Source of the DNA: an uncultured Bacteroidales bacterium
GTDB lineage: Bacteria; Bacteroidota; Bacteroidia; Bacteroidales; UBA932
DNA: 64,000 bases
NCBI GenBank assembly: GCA_900317845.1
Contig: ONII01000004.1
Coordinates: 94,235-158,234, forward strand
Direction of reading: 5' to 3'
Position 1 is the stretch's first letter. The number at the start of each line of letters is the position of its first letter. Below, piece after piece: positions 51,236-60,735 of this stretch. The notes under the pieces were generated by a model. It saw only the letters and a list, made by a program, of their open reading frames with translations, had not been told where the DNA came from and did no database searches. The translations under genes and the position numbers were made by a program.

Positions 51236-54200
51236 ATGAAACAGAAAGTAGTCCATTTTGCAAGACTGGCTGCTGTGCTGTGTCTCCTTCTGGGAATGTG
51301 GGGCCCCACGGCCCTGGCCCAGCGGGGTATCTCTGTGAAAGGCAGGGTAGTGGACGCGGACGGTTTGCCGGTGATCGGTGCGGGCGTCACCCTGAAGGGG
51401 ACCACCACCGGTGTGGCTGCCGACGTGGACGGAGGCTTTACGCTCCTCGTTCCCGGTGAGACTGCTGTGCTGGAAGTGTCGGCCCTCGGTTATGTGACCG
51501 AAGAGGTGAAAGTGGGCAAGCAGCGGAACTTTACCGTTGTCCTGCGCGACGACACCCAGTCCATCGAAGCCACGGTGGTGGTTGCTTATGGTACGCAGAC
51601 CAAGGCAACCGTTACAGGCGCTTTGACCTCCATCGACAACAAGGCCCTTATCAAGGCGCCGGTGGCCGATGTTACCAACGTGCTGGCGGGTCAGATGCCC
51701 GGTGTTTCTACCGTGCAGGAAACCGGTCAGCCTGGTGAAGACTATGCCAAAATTTACATCCGTGGTGCCGGCTCCCTGAGCGACTCCAACGCCAGCCCGC
51801 TCATCCTGGTAGACGGCGTGGAACGTCCCCTGAACACGGTGGACCCCAACGAAATCGAGAGCCTGTCCATCCTTAAGGACGCCGCCTCCACCGCCGTGTT
51901 CGGTGTGCGAGGCGCTAATGGTGTCATCATCGTCACCACCAAGCGCGGCGACACCGGCAAGCCCCGGATTTCCGTGAGCTCCATCACGGGTGCGCAGGTC
52001 CCCATGTCCTACATTACCCAGAGTTCCAGTTATGACTTTGCCCGTTACTACAACGTGTACCAGTGGAACGACGGCAAGACGGACCCCGGCCTGTACTTCA
52101 CCCCGGAGGCCATCGAGGCCTACCGCACGGGCAGCGACCCTGTCATGTTCCCGAACACCCAGTGGCACGAGCTCATGTTCCGCAAGGCCTTCGTCCAGAC
52201 CAAGAACAACATTAACATCTCCGGCGGTTCGGACAAGGTGCGCTACTTCGTTTCCATGGGTTACATGTTCCAGAACGGTCTGCTCAAACAGATTCCGGAC
52301 GTCCCCTACGACAACAACTACTCCTACAACCGCTATAACTACCGCGCCAACCTGGACTTCAAGCTCACCGAAACCACGGACATGAAGTTCAACATCAGCG
52401 GTGTTATTGGCAACACCCGGGAACCCCTCGCCAGCGACCGTGACAACATCTGGATGCTCACCATGCTGTGGGCCCACCCCACGGCCTCTCCGGGCATTGT
52501 GAACGGCATGCCGGTGACGGTGGTCTCCTACGACGCCCTGCCCGACGGCCTTACCAAGTGGAACGGCTGGGAGTACTACTACTGGTCCGGTTACCAGAAC
52601 AAGTACAAGACCACCCTGAACATGGACATGACCATCACCCAGCGTCTGGACTTTCTTACGCAGGGCCTGAGCGTTTCCGTGAAGGGCAGCTTCGACACCA
52701 GCATGGCCCTCACCAAAAAACGCACCGGCAGCGGCGGCTATCACCAGACCATCGAATACCAGTCCTGGGCCGACAATTCCGGTCTGGATATGAGCGACCC
52801 CGCCTTTGACCGCACCTATCTGCCGGTTATCAGCGGCTCCGAGCCCACCTTGAGTTACTCCGAATCCACAGACGACGACAAGAGCTGGTACCTGGAAGCC
52901 AGTATCAACTACAAGCGCAAATTCGACGGCAAGCACAGCGTGAGCGGTCTGCTGCTGTACAACCAGTCCCGCAACTACTATCCTACAAACTATCCCTGGC
53001 TGCCCCGCGGCTATGTGGGCTGGGTGGCACGCGCAACGTACGGCTACAAAGACAAGTACCTTGTAGATGTGAGCGCCGGTTACAACGGCTCCGAGAACTT
53101 CGCCCCGGGCAAGACCCGTTACGGCTTGTTCCCGTCGGCCTCCCTGGGCTGGGTCATCTCCGAAGAAAAGTGGATGAAGAAAGCGCAGTGGATCGACTTC
53201 CTCAAGCTGCGTGCTTCCGTGGGTAAGGTAGGTAACGACCTCACCAGTTCCGCGCGTTTCATGTACATGGACGGCGTGTGGACCGATGCCGGCGTGTACT
53301 ACTTCGGTACCGGCAAGAGCGACGGCGTTCCGCGCTATGAACTGGGCACCCCCGGCAACAAGGGTGTCACCTGGGAAACCGCCCTCAAGACCAATGTGGG
53401 TTTGGATTTCGACCTGCTCAACTACCGCCTGCACTTTAGCGGCGATATCTTCTACGAGCACCGTACCGGTATCCTCATCGCCCCGCGGTCCCTGCCTTCC
53501 ATCATTGCCACCAGCCTCCCGAACATGAACCTGGGTGTGGTGGACAACAAGGGTTTCGAAATCGAACTGGGCTGGAAAGACCACGTGGGCGACTTTACCT
53601 ACGACATCAGCGCCAACGCCACCTTCGCCCGCAACAAGATTATCTTCGAGGACGAGGTAGAACCCGAGTATGAGTACCAGCGTGAAACCGGCGGTCCTAC
53701 CGGCCGCTACATGCTGTACCAGTTCGAGCGCCTGTACCAGAAGAGCGACTTCTACACCGACGCCGACGGCGTCCAGCGCCTGAACCCCAATCTGCCGCAG
53801 CCTTCCAACGCCGTTTATCCCGGTGACTGTATGTACAAGGACCTGAACGGGGATAACATCATCGACGGCCGTGACCGCATGTACGACGGCTATCCCAACC
53901 GTCCCGAGTACGTGTTCGGTTCCAACTGGAAGTTCGGCTACAAGGGCTTCAACCTGGCCCTCAACTGGGTGGCCGCCACCAATGTGAGCCGTGTATGGAA
54001 TGCCGACTATCGCATCCCGTTCACCAACTCCGGCCACCGCGGCCTGCTGCAGTACTTTGCCGACGGCTGCTGGATTGACAACGACAACCCCTGGGCTCCC
54101 GGCCGTGAAGACGGTACCCTGCCGCGCTTCACCAAGACCAACTACCCCTGGAACTCCATGGATTCCACCCTCTGGACCGTGGATGCCAGCTACATTCGTC

Positions 54201-54409
54201 TGAAGAGCGCCAGCTTTGGCTACACCTTCTCCCGGAACAAGTTCTTTGACAAGCTGGGTATCAGCAGTCTCAACATCATGTTCACGGGCTACAACCTGCT
54301 CACCTTCTCCAAGATGAAGCTGCAGGACCCGGAGGCCAAGTCCAGCTCTTCCAGCGGTAACTATCCGCTGGTAAAGACCTTCAACGTGGCTCTTAACATC
54401 ACATTCTAA
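51236..54409 (+). CDS. SusC/RagA family TonB-linked outer-membrane transporter
   Basis: A 1057-residue transporter that imports oligosaccharides with its SusD partner. Signal peptide ending GPTALAQ (about residue 30), carboxypeptidase-regulatory-like domain (ISVKGRVVDADGLPVIGAGV, about 32-110), plug with VVVAYGTQTKATVTGAL, YIRGAGSLSDSN, LILVDGVER and LKDAASTAVFGVRGANGVIIVTTKRG, then a barrel to the final NVALNITF. The 44-bp gap before it has no promoter box, so it is probably transcribed from the kinase promoter. First of two SusC/D pairs. Confidence 0.96.
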   Translation: MKQKVVHFARLAAVLCLLLGMWGPTALAQRGISVKGRVVDADGLPVIGAGVTLKGTTTGVAADVDGGFTLLVPGETAVLEVSALGYVTEEVKVGKQRNFTVVLRDDTQSIEATVVVAYGTQTKATVTGALTSIDNKALIKAPVADVTNVLAGQMPGVSTVQETGQPGEDYAKIYIRGAGSLSDSNASPLILVDGVERPLNTVDPNEIESLSILKDAASTAVFGVRGANGVIIVTTKRGDTGKPRISVSSITGAQVPMSYITQSSSYDFARYYNVYQWNDGKTDPGLYFTPEAIEAYRTGSDPVMFPNTQWHELMFRKAFVQTKNNINISGGSDKVRYFVSMGYMFQNGLLKQIPDVPYDNNYSYNRYNYRANLDFKLTETTDMKFNISGVIGNTREPLASDRDNIWMLTMLWAHPTASPGIVNGMPVTVVSYDALPDGLTKWNGWEYYYWSGYQNKYKTTLNMDMTITQRLDFLTQGLSVSVKGSFDTSMALTKKRTGSGGYHQTIEYQSWADNSGLDMSDPAFDRTYLPVISGSEPTLSYSESTDDDKSWYLEASINYKRKFDGKHSVSGLLLYNQSRNYYPTNYPWLPRGYVGWVARATYGYKDKYLVDVSAGYNGSENFAPGKTRYGLFPSASLGWVISEEKWMKKAQWIDFLKLRASVGKVGNDLTSSARFMYMDGVWTDAGVYYFGTGKSDGVPRYELGTPGNKGVTWETALKTNVGLDFDLLNYRLHFSGDIFYEHRTGILIAPRSLPSIIATSLPNMNLGVVDNKGFEIELGWKDHVGDFTYDISANATFARNKIIFEDEVEPEYEYQRETGGPTGRYMLYQFERLYQKSDFYTDADGVQRLNPNLPQPSNAVYPGDCMYKDLNGDNIIDGRDRMYDGYPNRPEYVFGSNWKFGYKGFNLALNWVAATNVSRVWNADYRIPFTNSGHRGLLQYFADGCWIDNDNPWAPGREDGTLPRFTKTNYPWNSMDSTLWTVDASYIRLKSASFGYTFSRNKFFDKLGISSLNIMFTGYNLLTFSKMKLQDPEAKSSSSSGNYPLVKTFNVALNITF

Positions 54410-54421
54410 CCAAGGCGTCCT

Positions 54422-56254
54422 ATGAAAAAAGTCATTCGTATACTGAGTATCGCCCTCTGTATGGGCGCAGGACTGGTCGCCTGTGAAAGCCTGAAACTGG
54501 GCGACGCCGGCCTTTCCAAGGCCCCCGAAACATCCGGTGCCACCATAGACACCCTGTTTGCCACCCTTACGGACGCAGACAAGGTGCTAGCATCGGCCTA
54601 TTATTATCTGCCGTACGGTCTGGTGTCGGACTTTGACTCCAAGATGGGAGGCGATTTCCTGGAGTCCATCACCGACCATTTCATCTCCAACAAGCATTCG
54701 GACAGCGACGGTCCCAACAACCTCTACTACTCCGGCGGCCTTTCCGCCAACCTCACCGGTTCCTATGCCGGCGGCGAGAACTACCGCTTCGGTTCCGAGA
54801 AGGACTACACCGTCATCCGTTATGCCTGGCTGTTCCTGGAGAACATCGAACGCGTTCCCAATGCGGACCTCGGGCTCCTGGAGCGCAAGAAGGCCGAGGC
54901 CAAGGTTTGCATGGCCATCGCCTATGCCAATATGCTTCGCTATCTGGGCGGCGTGCCCATCCTGGACCACGCTGTGGAGGCCTCCGAAGAGATGAAATAC
55001 CCGCGCAATACTTTTGCCGAGACGGTAGATTTCATTGTGAAGTTGTGCGATGAAGCCGCTCCCAATCTTCCCTGGACGGTTCCTGCAACGGAAGACGGCC
55101 GCATGACGCGCGCCGCTGCCCTGGGCCTCAAGCTGCGCGTGCTGTGCTTCGCCGCTTCCCCTACCTTCAACTCCGACACCAAGTGGCACCCCCAGGCCGA
55201 CGAGTACACCTGCTACGGCAATTACGACCCCGCCCGCTGGCAGGCCGCCAAGGCCGCAGCCGACGAGTTCATGCGCGAGCAGCTCTCCAACGGCGGTTAT
55301 GCCCTGGAACAGGCCACCGTGGCGGACCCAGTCAAGGGCATCCAGCCCCGTGATTACCGCCTGGCCTACCGCAAAGGCTACTCCCAGCGCGGCTCCGTAG
55401 AAAGCATCATCTCCATCCGCAAGAACAACAGCACCAGCTACCACGACAAGCACTTCGAGATCCAGGGCTCCTACGGCAGCGGATGTTCCCTGAACTGGGT
55501 GAACAAGTTCCCCTGGGCAAACGGCGAGCCTTTCCCGGAGGATTTCGACTGGGAAAACAAAGGCAACTGGCCCGAGCATCCCTTCTTTAAACCCGACCCC
55601 AACGGTACCCTCAAAGTGGGCAACGCCACCTTCACCGAAACCCGTGACCCCCGTCTGTACGAGAACGTGGGCGTTCCCGGCGACATCTGGAGAGACGGCA
55701 CCGTGGGCCGTGCCTATGACAACCACAAGTATCACCAGGACGGCTGTCCCGGTTTCCTGATGATGAAATTCGTGATGCAGCAGGGCAACGACCGGGCCAA
55801 CCCGCCGCACTGGTGCATGATGCGTTTTGCAGAGGTGCTCCTGAACGCAGCGGAGGCCTACAACGAGGCCGATGGCGGTCCCTCCGACAAAGCCTACTCC
55901 TATGTGAATGCGGTCCGTAACCGCGTGGGTCTCCCGAACCTTCCGGAAGGCCTGACGAAGGAAGAGTTCCGCAAGGCCCTCATCCTGGAGCGCGAGCTGG
56001 AGTTCGGCTTTGAGGAAGTGCGCTGGTTTGACATGATTCGCTGGGGGCTCAAGGAAGCCTTCACCACGCCCCTGAAGGGCCTCACCTCCATCGGTGACAA
56101 GAACAGCGAGGCCACCGTCTTCCGCTTTGCCGTGAAAGACGCCTATCCGCCCCGCAAGTGGTACACTGAATTCGACACCAAGTGGTATCTGGCCCCCATT
56201 CCCGCCGTTGAAATCCAAAAGAACTACGGGATGACACAGAACCCCGGCTGGTAA
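54422..56254 (+). CDS. SusD/RagB family glycan-binding lipoprotein
   Basis: A 610-residue surface lipoprotein forming the lid of the preceding SusC. Lipoprotein signal (MGAGLVACES, cysteine at 21). SusD features: TPR-like helices, RYAWLFLENIERVPN, AKVCMAIAYANMLRYLGGVPI, CMMRFAEVLLNAAEAYNEA and the closing VEIQKNYGMTQNPGW. Eleven bases follow the SusC stop. Confidence 0.95.
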   Translation: MKKVIRILSIALCMGAGLVACESLKLGDAGLSKAPETSGATIDTLFATLTDADKVLASAYYYLPYGLVSDFDSKMGGDFLESITDHFISNKHSDSDGPNNLYYSGGLSANLTGSYAGGENYRFGSEKDYTVIRYAWLFLENIERVPNADLGLLERKKAEAKVCMAIAYANMLRYLGGVPILDHAVEASEEMKYPRNTFAETVDFIVKLCDEAAPNLPWTVPATEDGRMTRAAALGLKLRVLCFAASPTFNSDTKWHPQADEYTCYGNYDPARWQAAKAAADEFMREQLSNGGYALEQATVADPVKGIQPRDYRLAYRKGYSQRGSVESIISIRKNNSTSYHDKHFEIQGSYGSGCSLNWVNKFPWANGEPFPEDFDWENKGNWPEHPFFKPDPNGTLKVGNATFTETRDPRLYENVGVPGDIWRDGTVGRAYDNHKYHQDGCPGFLMMKFVMQQGNDRANPPHWCMMRFAEVLLNAAEAYNEADGGPSDKAYSYVNAVRNRVGLPNLPEGLTKEEFRKALILERELEFGFEEVRWFDMIRWGLKEAFTTPLKGLTSIGDKNSEATVFRFAVKDAYPPRKWYTEFDTKWYLAPIPAVEIQKNYGMTQNPGW

Positions 56255-56274
56255 ACTAAAAACTGTACCCGAAG

Positions 56275-59016
56275 ATGAAAAGAATCTATACATATATCCT
56301 TCTTCCGCTTCTTCTGGCAGGTTCTGCGGCCTTTGCCCAGGAAAAGTCCATGCTGGACTCCATTTCCATCGGCAACGCCTACAACCTGAAAGCCTACTCA
56401 AGCTTGAACGCCGGGACCGAGCTCTTTGAAAAGAGCCCCGAAGCGGACATTTCCCATGCTCTCTACGGCCAGTTCTCCGGTCTGCTGGTGAAAAACAGCT
56501 CCAGCACCTACGACTCCAACCAGGCCAAACTCAAGCTGTCCCTGCGCCTGCACGGCCACAGCCCGCTGCTGCTGGTGGACGGACTGCCCCGTGACGTGGA
56601 GGATATCTCCGGATTGGAGATTGAATCCGTGACCGTGCTCAAGGATGCCGCCGCCGCTGCGCTGTATGGCGTAAAAGGCGGTAACGGCGTGGTCATGATT
56701 ACCACCCGCCGCGGCCAGGACTCCCGCCTCAAGGTGAGCGCCCAGTACCGCTACGGCGTGGCCACCATGTTCCGTGCACCGGAATTTGCCGATGCCTACA
56801 CCTACGGCTTCATGATGAACGAAGCCCGCAGCCTGGACGGCCTTCCGGCCAAGTACTCGGACGCCGAGCTCCTGGCCCTGTACAGCGGCCAGTATCCGTA
56901 CGCTTATCCCAACGTAAACTGGTGGAACGAGGTCTTCCGCGACCACGGCGACAACCACCGTGCCCAGTTCACCTTCCAGGGCGGTAACCGGAACTTCCGT
57001 TACTTCGCTGCCCTGGATTACCTGAAGGAAGACTTCCTGTACAAGAAAGGCACGGCCGACAACCGCTACAATGCCAACCATTACGACAACCGCCTGGGGC
57101 TCCGCGCCAATGTGGATGTGAACATCACCCGTTCCACTTCCATGAAGATTGGCGTGATGGCCCGCCTGAGCGAGTTCAACCAGGGGTATTACTCCGACAA
57201 CATTGAAAAGACCCTGTACATGCTGCCCGCCGCCGCCTTCCCGGTGAAGCAGGCCGACGGCATCTATGGCGGCAGCGCCCTGTACGGCGCCGTGAACCCG
57301 GTGGCCGTGATGCAGGAGAACGGCCAGCGCCAGTGGTCCCAGACCAAAGTACTGGCCGATGCCACCCTGCGCCAGGACCTGGGCGCCCTCACCAAGGGCC
57401 TCTGGGTCGATTTGAACGTGGGCTTCGACTATATCGGCCTCCTGTACGAGCGCGCCTCCAAAGAGTGGCAGTACTCGGAACTGGCGAGCACCGTTGCCGC
57501 GCTGGACAACCGGAGTTACATCCTCAGCGAACAGCTCTACTACGGCAAGAACTCCAAGACGGTAGACTTTGACCACTATTTCAAGAACCTGCAAATGCGC
57601 TTCGAGCTGCAGGGCCGCGTGAACTACGCCCGTGACTTCGGGAAGAACCACCTGGAGGCCCATGCCGCCTACCGCATGCGCTCCTGGATCCTCAGCGGTC
57701 AGAACGCCTCCTCCAAGACGCAGGAAATCCTGGGCACCGTGAGCTACAACTGGGGCGAGCGTTATTTTGCCGACCTGGTTCTGAACTACTCCGGCAGCGC
57801 CTACATGCCCAAGGGCAAGCGCTTCCACCTGTATCCGGCCCTTAGCCTGGGTGCGGTAATTCTCCCCGGAGACCCGTACCTGAAGGCCTATGCATCGGCC
57901 GGTATGTCCGGCAGCGACGGCGACCTGGAGCATGAACTCTGGCGCGAGAACTACGTGAGCGGTAACAGTTATTACTTTGACGGGCAAGGAAACAACAGCA
58001 TCAGCGGCCGTAAGGAAGGCGACATGCCCGCCGTTACCCTCGCTCCCGAACTCTCCTCCAAGGTGACCCTCGGGGTGGATGCCAAATTCTTTGGCGGACG
58101 CCTGGGCGTGAATGCAGACGGCTTCCTGGAGAAGCGCAGCAACATCCTCATCACCCCGTCCAACATTTCCGGCGTCATCGGTATCGGCCTCAAGGACCAG
58201 AGCCTGGGCGAGCAGTCCTACAAGGGCTTCGACCTGGCCCTGAACTGGGACGAGACCCGGGGCGACTTCAACTACGGCGCCTATGCCAACGGCAGCTGGC
58301 TCTTCACCAAGGTGATCAACGACGGCCAGGCCTACCAGATGTACGACTACCTGTACCGCAGGGGCAACCCCGTGGGCCAGAAGTACGGCCTGGAAGTGAT
58401 TGGCATTTTCCAGAACCAGCTGGAGATTAACAACAGCCCCCAGCAAACCTTTGGCGAGGTTCGCCCCGGCGACCTTAAATACCGTGACCAGAACGGCGAC
58501 GGCGTTGTGGACAGCCAGGACGTAGTAAAGATGTTCGGCAGCTCCACGCCGCTCCTGCAGTTCGGCTTCGGCCTGCACTTCGGATGGAAGGGCCTGAAAA
58601 TCTATGCCGACTTCCAAGGGGTAACGGGTGTCACCGTGAGCCTGCTGGACAGCCCGCTGTACCAGCCGCTGGTGGGGAACGGAACCATTTCCAAGACCTT
58701 CCTCAACCGCGAAATCACCTGGGCTCCCGGACGTGAGAGCGTAGCCACCATGCCGCGCCTGACCACCCAGGAGAACAACAATAACTACCGTTCCAACTCC
58801 CTGTGGTATCGTGACGGCTCCTTCATCAAACTGCGGAATCTGGGTATTTCCTACACCATTCCCAGAAAGGCCATGAAGATATGCGACGCTACCATCTCCC
58901 TCACCGCAACCAACCTGTTCAGCGCCGACAACATCGGTTTTGCCGATCCCGAACAGCTGGGTGCCTATTATCCTTCCACCCGCACGTTCTGGGCCGGAAT
59001 CAAGTTTAACTTCTAA
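56275..59016 (+). CDS. Compact SusC family TonB-linked transporter
   Basis: A 913-residue SusC relative with a signal peptide (LLLAGSAAFAQ) but without the carboxypeptidase-regulatory-like domain: about 40 residues after cleavage the plug begins (DISHALYGQFSGLLVKN, LLLVDGLPRDVEDISG, LKDAAAAALYGVKGGNGVVMITTRRG). The barrel ends FWAGIKFNF. It is the second SusC of the locus and is followed by its own SusD. Loss of the N-terminal extension may change how it is energised or assembled. Confidence 0.94.
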   Translation: MKRIYTYILLPLLLAGSAAFAQEKSMLDSISIGNAYNLKAYSSLNAGTELFEKSPEADISHALYGQFSGLLVKNSSSTYDSNQAKLKLSLRLHGHSPLLLVDGLPRDVEDISGLEIESVTVLKDAAAAALYGVKGGNGVVMITTRRGQDSRLKVSAQYRYGVATMFRAPEFADAYTYGFMMNEARSLDGLPAKYSDAELLALYSGQYPYAYPNVNWWNEVFRDHGDNHRAQFTFQGGNRNFRYFAALDYLKEDFLYKKGTADNRYNANHYDNRLGLRANVDVNITRSTSMKIGVMARLSEFNQGYYSDNIEKTLYMLPAAAFPVKQADGIYGGSALYGAVNPVAVMQENGQRQWSQTKVLADATLRQDLGALTKGLWVDLNVGFDYIGLLYERASKEWQYSELASTVAALDNRSYILSEQLYYGKNSKTVDFDHYFKNLQMRFELQGRVNYARDFGKNHLEAHAAYRMRSWILSGQNASSKTQEILGTVSYNWGERYFADLVLNYSGSAYMPKGKRFHLYPALSLGAVILPGDPYLKAYASAGMSGSDGDLEHELWRENYVSGNSYYFDGQGNNSISGRKEGDMPAVTLAPELSSKVTLGVDAKFFGGRLGVNADGFLEKRSNILITPSNISGVIGIGLKDQSLGEQSYKGFDLALNWDETRGDFNYGAYANGSWLFTKVINDGQAYQMYDYLYRRGNPVGQKYGLEVIGIFQNQLEINNSPQQTFGEVRPGDLKYRDQNGDGVVDSQDVVKMFGSSTPLLQFGFGLHFGWKGLKIYADFQGVTGVTVSLLDSPLYQPLVGNGTISKTFLNREITWAPGRESVATMPRLTTQENNNNYRSNSLWYRDGSFIKLRNLGISYTIPRKAMKICDATISLTATNLFSADNIGFADPEQLGAYYPSTRTFWAGIKFNF

Positions 59017-59034
59017 ACAGGGAGGATACGAGAT

Positions 59035-60711
59035 ATGAAAAAACTACTTTATATTCTGAGTGTTCTCGCGCTGACTGCCAGCTGCAACTTCCTGGATTTT
59101 GACGAGTCTTCCAGCCAGTACTCCCGCGAGGATATGTACAAGACCTACAGCAATATCCAGAAGATGCTCGCGAACATCTACGGATACCTGCCCAACAAGG
59201 ATATTGCCGATGTGTCCAGCGCCCTGCGTGACTGCGGCTCCGACGACGCCGAGTACGCCGACCCTGACGCCTCCGTCCAGCGCTTCACCAACGGCAACTG
59301 GAGCCCCATCGCCACGGTGGACGACAAATGGAGCCTGTACAACGGCGTGCGCAGCGCCAACGAGTTCCTGGAGTCCATCAAGACCGTGGACCTGAGCATG
59401 TACCGGTTCGACACCAAGTACCAGCGCTGGCAGGAGCACCTGCAGTATTATCCTGCCCAGGCGCGTGTGCTCAGGGCATACTTCTTCTTCGAGCTGGCCC
59501 GCCGCTACGGCGACATTGCCATGCCGCTGACCATGCTCACCGCAGAAGAAGCCAATGCCATCCCGAAAACGCCCTTCAACGAGGTCATCGACTTTGTTGT
59601 AAAGGAGTGCGAAGAGAGTGCGGCAGAGCTTCCCAAGACCTATGTGGGCCTGCTGGACGACGAAGTGGGACGCATCACCAACGGTTTTGCCTTAGCCGTG
59701 AAAGCCAAGGCCCTGCTGTATGCCGCCTCCCCGCTGCACAACCCTTCCGGAGACCGGGAAAAGTGGCGTGCAGCCGCCCAGGCCGCCAGGGACATCATGG
59801 ACCTGAACCAGTACAGCCTGGATCCGGCGGAAAAGGCCAACAACGCGGCTTCGCCGGAGGTGATTTTCGCCATCTCCCGTTCCGAGAGCCAGAGCTTCGA
59901 ACGGTACAACTTCCCGGTGCGTTTCACCGAGGGTGAGCGTACGTCCATCGCCGGCACCTATCCCAGCCAGCAGCTGGTGGATGCCTTCCAGACGCTGGGC
60001 GGTTACGACATCACCCTGGAAGGGAACAGCTGGCGTACCACCGACCCCGACTTCAACCTGGACGAGCCCTACGAGGGCCGCGACCCTCGCTTTGCCCGCG
60101 CCATCCTGGCCAACGGCATGTCGTTCAAGGGTACCGCCATTGAGACGTTCGTGGGCGGCAAGGACTACAGCGCCACCCGCAGCGACCTGGGTACCGTAAC
60201 GGGCTACTACCTGCGCCGTTACATCCAGGAAAGCACCAGCTTCACGCCGGAAAACACCGTGACCAACAAGCACCAGTGGATTGTTTACCGCTACGCGGAG
60301 GTGCTGCTCAGCTTTGCAGAGGCCGCCAACGAGGCGCTGGGCAGTCCTACGGATGCCTCTCTGGGCATGAGTGCCCTGGAGGCCCTGAACCAGGTACGCG
60401 CCAACGCCGGCATGCCCAATGTGACGGCTACGTCCCAGAGTGCCTTCCGTGAGGCTATACGCCGGGAATGGCGGGTAGAATTCGCCTTTGAGGACCACCG
60501 CTTCTGGGACATCCGCCGCTGGAACATCGCCTCCGGCGTGATGGGCCAGCTGGACGGTGTGGAGATTGTCAAAAACGGCGCCACGCTCTCCTACAAGAGA
60601 AAAGTGGTGGAAACCCGTACCTGGTCCGACAAGATGAACCTGTATCCCATTCCGCAGGCCGAAACCTTCAACAATCCCAACCTCACACAAAATACCGGAT
60701 GGACTCTCTAA
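59035..60711 (+). CDS. SusD/RagB family lipoprotein, second copy
   Basis: A 558-residue lipoprotein (MKKLLYILSVLALTASC, cysteine at 17) with SusD features: YPAQARVLRAYFFFELARRYGDIAMPLTM, ALAVKAKALLYAASPLHN, VYRYAEVLLSFAEAANEAL and the ending YPIPQAETFNNPNLTQNTGW. It partners the compact SusC 18 bases upstream. Confidence 0.95.
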   Translation: MKKLLYILSVLALTASCNFLDFDESSSQYSREDMYKTYSNIQKMLANIYGYLPNKDIADVSSALRDCGSDDAEYADPDASVQRFTNGNWSPIATVDDKWSLYNGVRSANEFLESIKTVDLSMYRFDTKYQRWQEHLQYYPAQARVLRAYFFFELARRYGDIAMPLTMLTAEEANAIPKTPFNEVIDFVVKECEESAAELPKTYVGLLDDEVGRITNGFALAVKAKALLYAASPLHNPSGDREKWRAAAQAARDIMDLNQYSLDPAEKANNAASPEVIFAISRSESQSFERYNFPVRFTEGERTSIAGTYPSQQLVDAFQTLGGYDITLEGNSWRTTDPDFNLDEPYEGRDPRFARAILANGMSFKGTAIETFVGGKDYSATRSDLGTVTGYYLRRYIQESTSFTPENTVTNKHQWIVYRYAEVLLSFAEAANEALGSPTDASLGMSALEALNQVRANAGMPNVTATSQSAFREAIRREWRVEFAFEDHRFWDIRRWNIASGVMGQLDGVEIVKNGATLSYKRKVVETRTWSDKMNLYPIPQAETFNNPNLTQNTGWTL

Positions 60712-60735
60712 CCTCTGAATAAAAACAATACCGAT

